A DNA stretch of 64,000 nucleotides from Glutinoglossum americanum. Lineage: Eukaryota > Ascomycota > Geoglossomycetes > Geoglossales > Geoglossaceae. Below the pieces are notes generated by a model, which was not told the origin of the DNA, did no database searches, and was given only the letters and a program-made list of their open reading frames with translations. Within the stretch, counting starts at the first letter, position 1. Every line of letters starts with the position of its first letter. The position numbers and the translations under genes were made by a program. The DNA is taken from NCBI GenBank assembly GCA_020080175.1, contig JAGHQL010000024.1, positions 62,001 to 126,000 of the forward strand, written 5' to 3'. This document shows, in pieces, positions 58,101-64,000 of the stretch.

Positions 58101-58911
58101 TAGGCACTGCTCACATACCTTCACATGAGCTAATTATCACGATTGGTTGTATGTTGTTGCCGTTGAGATAACTAAATTTTATCTTAAACTTGCTGTCCTT
58201 ACTCTCAATTATTCCTGCCGCCAAGCACGCTAGGTAGTATGCCCTCTTGTGGAAGTATCGATAGTTTAAATAATCTTTCTCTTGAAAAATGGACTAGATC
58301 AAGTCAGCAAGCCGCATCACCCGTGTATAATCGCAGTCATACCGAGGGTAGCGTGATTGCCATATCCACTGAAATGACGGATCTAGCTTTCACTGCAGTT
58401 TTTAGGGCATAACTACCGACGACATTGATATTTGCCGGTCTCGAATATGCCAATTTGTACTTGACATCTTTTGCAAGCCTAGGACCCATGAACGGAATCG
58501 CAATCTTATAGCGTTTATATAGCTCTTTCTCCGCCTCGTTAGCCTAGGCTACCCATTAGAACGGCTCCCTGGACCTAGGAAAGAGTTACATACTCCCACA
58601 GGTTCACGATCTGGGATCCGTTCGATTATGGACTTCAGTTTACGCAAAGCATTCTCAACCGGAACCATTCGCTTCTTGTAGCTAGGTTGTACCTCGTCCA
58701 AGAGTTCGTCAAGCTGGAGTTTGAACATGCTAGACTTGTACATCTCGCCAGCTAGCAATTGACTGTCTTTAGATATGGCATCCCATGCAGTATGATTCTT
58801 AACCAATTTTGTGCTGTGCCTCTGTCCATCCATATGTGTTGTCTGCCTGTTAGCGCTGCGGGAGCCGTCGCTGTGCTCAACTTTTCTCTTCTTCGTTGCG
58901 TGTGAATCCAT
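55148..58911 (-). CDS. UTP22: U3 snoRNP protein Utp22 (Nrap/NOL6)
   Basis: Utp22 is a nucleolar SSU-processome protein of the UTP-C module with Rrp7; it has a duplicated nucleotidyltransferase-like fold. Eight exons (58594-58911, 58343-58534, 58119-58293, 57479-58065, 57310-57428, 55719-57249, 55467-55661, 55148-55411) give 1126 residues. Recognisable blocks are ARPANINVVGSY-like SRPANINVVGSYALKTAVK, FQEKDYLNYRYFHKRAYYL, CILGRIWLQQRGF-like CVLGRIWLQQRGFEGD, then KAELRRFKDGSILESLVW and VRLVKLWFASHLLS-like IRLVKLWFASHLLSRHV. The end is YNAHGGTFIGGLWSPH. The junction from exon 1 to exon 2 (acceptor near 58535) is the weakest. The donor GTTCGT at 57478 is unusual, but a GCTGAC branch site and phase support it. 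Confidence 0.95.
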
Positions 58912-59108
58912 GTTGGCTGTTGGATGATGTTTTCTGCGCTTAAAAAAATAAAAACCGGCTCGCCAAAACCCCCAGCAGGGATGTGGGGAGCCTCAATGCA
59001 ACGTTTCTTTTTTTTGGAACCCTTATCTTATCGTCACGTGCAAGATCATCTACCTATTAGCCCTATCACGAACTGCCTCCTGCAGTTAGAACGTCTCCGC
59101 ACGAAAGT

Positions 59109-61361
59109 ATGTCTTTCAACGAACTTGGACAATCCATACCGCCAGACACGGCTCATGTAGGTCTCCGTAAACGGGAAGTGCAATCCAATATTGTATTTTG
59201 TCTGCATCCTTCGCGAGCAGTTCACTCACTGGTGCTTGCAGGCTGTGAGCGTCTCATTGCCCACATGGAAATCCAACGTCGGCTACGAGGAAGGCGAAGA
59301 ATGGGTCCTGAGTAAAATGAAAACTGGGTATCCCAGGTACGAGTAAATCATCTGTTGCTAGAAGACCGGCGTCATTATGCTGAAGCCCTAAACTCCAGGT
59401 TTTATATTCACCAATGTATTGCTAATTTCGCTGACACAATCACCGCTTGCCACGGCAAGGCAGAGGAGCGCGCTATGGTCTTCCCTTCTCATTGCGTGGC
59501 TTCTCGTTTTGTGGATTTCTTGAAATCCCATGGGCCATCGCTGCGACCAAGTGAAGTTAGGATTGTCGAATTGGTGCCGAGCCCGCACCCGAAAAATGGA
59601 ATTATGAATATGGAGACCCTAGCTAAGATATATGCTGCTCTATTCCCGGAACATCTATTCAAGTTAGCAAAATCTTTTTGGCAACATTCGGGCGAAGGAG
59701 TTTCAAGCCGTCAAGCCGAATTTGCTCACAGGGCGTATGAAGAAGGTGCCCTATCGGAGAGAAAGCTGGCTCCGGCAGGGGCAAACAACGACAGTCGACC
59801 TTGCAAAGGCCCGAGACGGTATCAAAGGGGGGCATCGACCGACAAGACTGTAGCACAGCCCATAGCGGGCAGGGCGCCCACACAGACCTACCTGGAACCG
59901 GAGGCCAACGGCACTTTTGAAGGGCGAGAGTATTCCCAATTTATCGAGGAGAGATTTGGTCGAAACCTGGATTTGTCATTCGTGCAAAACGCGAAGCTTG
60001 CCATACGGAGACGAATCGCGGGGTCCCTAACAGCAGATGTTGACCTAAAAGAAGCCATAAGTATGCCTGGAAATGCGAAGCAATCCCGTCAAGTCGTGGG
60101 TTTCTCAGAGGACGATGTTTATCTTTATCCAACAGGAATGAGCTCGATATTCAACATCCATAGAATACTAATGGCTGCGTGTGGTCCTATGAAGAGCATC
60201 TGCTTTGGGTAGTCTGCTCCTCCATAAAATTTCATATCACGAGGAACTGACGGCTCATCTCAAGCTTCCCATACATAGACACTCTCAAAATTCTCCAAAA
60301 GTGGGGACCTGGTTGCTTATTCTATGGCCATGGCTCATCACAGGACCTGGATGACCTTGAAGGCCGACTGAAAAGGGGCGATCGGTACCTAGCGCTCTTC
60401 TGCGAATTTCCAAGTAATCCTTTGCTGAAATCGCCGGACATCGAACGCATACGATTACTAGCCGACAAATATGGATTTGCCGTTGTTGTGGACGAGACGA
60501 TTGGGAACTTTATGAATGTGCATGTACTGCCATTCGCAGATGCCGTTGTTAGTAGCCTGACCAAAGTATTCAGTGGTGACAGCAACGTAATGGGGGGAAG
60601 GTGTGACATACCCACTAGACAATCCAAGGTTTTCCTGCTAATGATTCCGCAGTTGTGTCCTCAATCCGGGAAGTCCGCTTTACACTCTACTTAAGGACAC
60701 TCTAGCAGCGGAGTATGAGGACAATTATTGGGCAGAGGATGCGATTTTCATGGAACGAAATAGTCGGGACTTTGTGTCTCGCATCGATAGGATCAATGTT
60801 AACGCTGAAGCTATTTGTGATGTGCTAAAAGCCCATCGTCGAGGTAGCCCTGAATCTTCCTGTTATTGCACTCTCTGTTTTACTCAAGACTACTAACCCT
60901 TAATCAGTAAAGGAAGTGCACTATCCTAAGTGCAGCCCGACTAGGTCGTGTTACGAACGTTGCCGCAATCCAAATGGAGGTTACGGTGGCCTCTTGTCCG
61001 TGACGTTTTTCTCAACACCTGAAACAGTGACATTCTTCGATCGATTGGAAACTGCGAAAGGCCCCAGTCTTGGCACTAACTTCACATTATGGTATAGTCT
61101 AGGGCCTATCCATTTGAATCCTCTGACTAATTCCTATTTAGTTGTCCGTTCACGCTGCTGGCTCACTACGGAGAGCTAGAATGGGTGTGCCCCCTCCCAA
61201 ACCCCAGGCACTTGCTTCACGTCGGCTAACATTTAAAGGCCTCCCAATTTGGTGTCGAAGCTGACCTCATAAGGATCAGTGTAGGCTTGGAAGAGACATC
61301 CGAACTGGTGATGAGATTTGAGCGAGCACTGGAGGCGATTGCATGCCTAGTCATAGAATGA
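59109..61361 (+). CDS. STR2: Cystathionine gamma-synthase
   Basis: This PLP enzyme makes cystathionine from cysteine and an O-acyl-homoserine in transsulfuration towards methionine. Eight exons (59109-59156, 59242-59336, 59399-60208, 60265-60600, 60653-60843, 60908-61091, 61142-61184, 61239-61361) give 609 residues, the fungal length. It starts with the short conserved lead [30 protein letters not shown] is the cofactor-binding turn; [14 protein letters not shown] carries the PLP-binding Asp. [16 protein letters not shown] carries the Schiff-base Lys. [20 protein letters not shown] and RISVGLEE close the fold. A roughly 80-residue linker around residues 165-245 is Ala/Arg-rich and probably disordered. 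Start codons of this gene and UTP22 are 197 bp apart. Confidence 0.95.
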
Positions 61362-61615
61362 TTTTACACACATAAACATGAAGAGTCTGCTAGCTCTGAT
61401 TAACGCACGTTCGCTTTACCTAAAAGTGTAGGAATTTGTGCAACATTCTAAATTAGCGCCTGTATGCTCTGTATTGTGGCGGCTCTTTTCCTCAAGTGTT
61501 GAAGCGAGGGTCTAGCGCGGAATTTTCGCTGAACGCCAAGCTTACGTCGCGTCCGCCTTCACCACGCGGTTCCCGCAGTTGAGTGACTTCGCGTTTTCAG
61601 CTATTGATAATAGTC

Positions 61616-64000
61616 ATGGCACCACTGAAACGGGTACGACAAGCTACGGACAATGGAGATTCAGAGGGTGAGATTGGCAGTGAAAGCACAAGCACCCAGG
61701 AAGCTGTAGTATGCCTCTACCTGCCTCTTCTCCAACAGCTAACTAATGAGCCTCTAGAGAAAGAGAGTGCGCACTTCGCAACCAAGAGCCTACTTACATT
61801 CTAGAAACATGCAAACCCATAGCAATAGCGATAGTGAGGGTCAGCAAGATGAAATGGGTGGGGGTGGTAGTGGTGAAGAAGACATGAGTTATGAAAGACG
61901 TCGAGATGCAGGGTTCGAGGATCTAGAGGACGAGGATCTTGATACACAAAGGGCAACACAGATCATCCAACAACGGAACTCAAAAACTATAGAAAACGTT
62001 CCAGCCGACAATGGAATAATCGAATCAGTGACATGTATAAATTTCATGTGTCACGATAAGTTCCATATATCCTTTGGGCCGCTCATCAACTTTATCATAG
62101 GCTTTAACGGCAGTGGAAAGAGTGCCGTTCTCACCGCTATCACCCTATGTCTTGGAGGGAAGGCCAATTCCACAAATCGGGGAGGAAGTTTGAAGGCCTT
62201 CATTAAGCAAGGACGGGAGTCTGCCACCCTCATCGTCAAACTGAAGAATCGAGGATATGGTTTTCAGCAGGAGGCGTATGGCGAGTCTATCATTGTAGAA
62301 CGGCACTTTTCCAAAGCCGGATCTAGTGGTTTCAAACTCAAAAGCGCTACTGGGCGAGTGATATCTACCAAGAAAGCCGATCTCGAGGAGATATGTGACT
62401 ACTTTGCGCTTCAGATCGACAACCCCATGAACGTCTTAACGCAAGACATGTCTCGTCAATTTCTCAACAATTCCACGCCCGCCGAAAAGTATAGGTTCTT
62501 CGTCAAGGGTGTGCAGCTAGAGCAACTGGATCAAGATTATCAGCTGCTGGAAGAGACCATAGATCAGATCGAATCAAAGTTGAAGACAAGAGATGATGAC
62601 ATCCATGTCCTAGAGAATCGAGCAAAAAAGGCCATTGCCAAACTGGAGATGTCCGATAAGCATGACAAACTTCGGGATAAGATTCGGGATTATATGCGAC
62701 AGATGGCTTGGTCACAAGTTGAACAGGAAGAAAAGGTGAACAATACTCCGTTTACCTATTATAAGGGTTTAACTGACACCTGCAGAAACTCGAAGCTGCT
62801 GACGCACAGCTTCAGAAGGCGATTTCGAGTATTGAAGAAGCAGAGCGCAAGGCGAGCACCGCTGATCAGGCTTTCGACGAGGCTAACCAAGCCTTTGAAA
62901 AGGGGTCAGAAGCAGTGCGAGAAACCAAGGAGAGCATTGGTCCCTTTCAAGAGAAAAAGAGGCAACTTAAAGATCGCTTTGACAATAACAAGGGTGAGCT
63001 AATGCAACTCCATGTAAGGCTCTCATTTCCGCTTGAGGCTGTTGCTTTACTCACGGACCCAGTTGGAACAACGCACTATCCGCGATCACCTTAAGGATGC
63101 AGATTCAAGAATTAAAAATTACAAGGCAGATATTACGTTAGAAAACCAGCGATTAGAAGATGCAAATGGTGGGAATCATGTAAGGAGAGTTGCTGAGATC
63201 GAATCAGCCAAAAATCAGGTGGCAGATCTCAGGCATGAATACGACCAGCAACATTCTCTTAAGGGAGGCTTAGAGGAGAATGTCCGCACTGCAGAAGAGA
63301 AACTCAGGCGCTCGTGCATTCCAATAGATGACAAAAAAGCAGAAATCAAGGGATGTGAAGACGTCATCGGGAGCTTGTTGAGGGACCGCGGCCAACACCT
63401 TTCAGCGTTCCATCAAAATATGCCAAAATTAATCCAGGCCATTCGGGGTGAACAACGATTTCGAGAAAAGCCAGTGGGACCGATTGGAAATCACATCCGG
63501 CTACTCAAACCGCAGTGGTCATCAATTCTAGAGCGGTCATTTGGCGCGACGCTCACCAGCTTCGTCGTTACAAGCAAGTCAGACCAAGATCTCCTCGCAC
63601 ACCTCATGAAACGAGAAAGCTGGTATGCCCCGTCAACGAAATAAGATATATGTTCGTATTGATTAATATCTTGCGCAGTTCTTTCCCCATACTTATTGGA
63701 AATAACCAACATATCGATACCTCGAATTCCGAGCCAGACCCACAATACGACACCTCTCTAAGAGTTCTTGAGGTGTGCCGAATCATTCATAAAACGGGCT
63801 TGCTCAATCCCGCTGACTTGAATTAGATCGACAGTGACATCGTCAAGCGCCAGCTAATCATCAACCAGGCTATTGAACAGACTATCTTGGTTGAGGATCG
63901 TTCTGAAGCCCAACGAATCATGTATGGGGGGGGCCGCCCGCGAAACGTGAAGCAGTGCTACTGCTTTAACGAAAGTCGAAAAGGTTGGGGTATCAGATTC
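61616..64000 (+). CDS. SMC6: SMC6, structural maintenance of chromosomes protein (3' end missing)
   Basis: Smc6 pairs with Smc5 in the complex that handles recombination intermediates and stalled forks. Exons 61616-61705, 61758-62735, 62786-63013, 63063-63622, 63679-63772 and 63827-64000 read in frame to the window end, about 708 residues of an expected 1100 or more. The N-terminus is acidic with basic patches. The ATPase head carries the Walker A motif GFNGSGKSA; FMCHDKFHISFGP precedes it. FALQIDNPMNVLTQDMSRQFL follows. The first long coiled coil comes next, then the hinge region (PVGPIGNHIRLL, then ERSFGATLTSFVV and DRSEAQRIMYG). The second coiled coil, signature motif and Walker B lie beyond the window. 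Confidence 0.95.

Noticed and set aside
58535-58560. Alternative UTP22 acceptor at CCTAG near 58545
   Set aside because: It would place an immediate stop in the only frame that continues into the conserved EKELYKRYKIA segment.
1-64000. Search for transposons, virus-derived elements, CRISPR arrays, rRNA genes and biosynthetic gene clusters
   Set aside because: No terminal repeats, transposase or reverse-transcriptase motifs, spaced direct repeats, rRNA segments, or polyketide/NRPS/terpene enzymes were seen. The gene content is housekeeping.

Overview
The window looks like a gene-dense stretch of nuclear chromosome from a filamentous ascomycete (Pezizomycotina). Every gene model carries at least one intron. 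There are roughly 95 introns, mostly 45-100 nt, with GT..AG ends, CTNAC-like branch sites and short exons. The gene set supports this placement: an AUR1-type inositol phosphorylceramide synthase, a CWH43 in which the PGAP2 and PGAP2IP halves are fused, a fungal Mis14, an SPX-RING ligase, and augmin HAUS1, which budding yeasts lack. No species was identified. I rebuilt exon structures by hand from reading frame, splice signals and family conservation. In every complete model the exon lengths sum to a multiple of three.

Layout. 1-7 kb: AUR1(+), prefoldin subunit 3(-), LETM1-like protein(+). 7-13 kb: NAB3-like RNA-binding protein(-), mitochondrial GGQ release factor(+), UTP6(-). 13-21 kb: CWH43(+), SEC14(+), MIS14(-), an unknown 151-aa protein(-). 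21.8-29.7 kb: Ras-GAP GAP1(-), RRP6(-), MDM35(+). 30-37 kb: a small two-helix membrane protein(+), GPI1(+), SQS1(-), HAUS1(+). 37-46.7 kb: JJJ1(-), SPX-RING protein(+), an unknown LRR-like protein(-), an FBXO21-like F-box protein(+), an unknown 407-aa protein(-). 46.7-48.6 kb: a gene-free low-complexity block of microsatellites, homopolymers and a 10-N assembly gap. 48.9-64 kb: UCH37-type deubiquitinase(-), POM152(+), UTP22(-), cystathionine gamma-synthase(+), and SMC6(+), which runs off the window end.

How the genes relate. Most are unlinked housekeeping functions. Two themes recur. Six genes act in ribosome biogenesis or nuclear RNA processing and surveillance (NAB3, UTP6, RRP6, SQS1, JJJ1, UTP22). 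Four act in sphingolipid, GPI or phosphoinositide membrane metabolism (AUR1, CWH43, SEC14, GPI1). Gene orientation nearly alternates, so many neighbours are divergent pairs separated by 140-450 bp and probably share promoter regions. I saw no mobile element, virus-derived element, rRNA gene, convincing tRNA or secondary-metabolite cluster.

I found no obviously new multi-gene system. The points most worth following up are four unrecognised genes, a possible structured RNA downstream of AUR1, unusual splicing (a stop codon split by an intron, two GC-AG introns, repeated GTCCGY donors, micro-exons in CWH43), and the repeat block and G-tracts.
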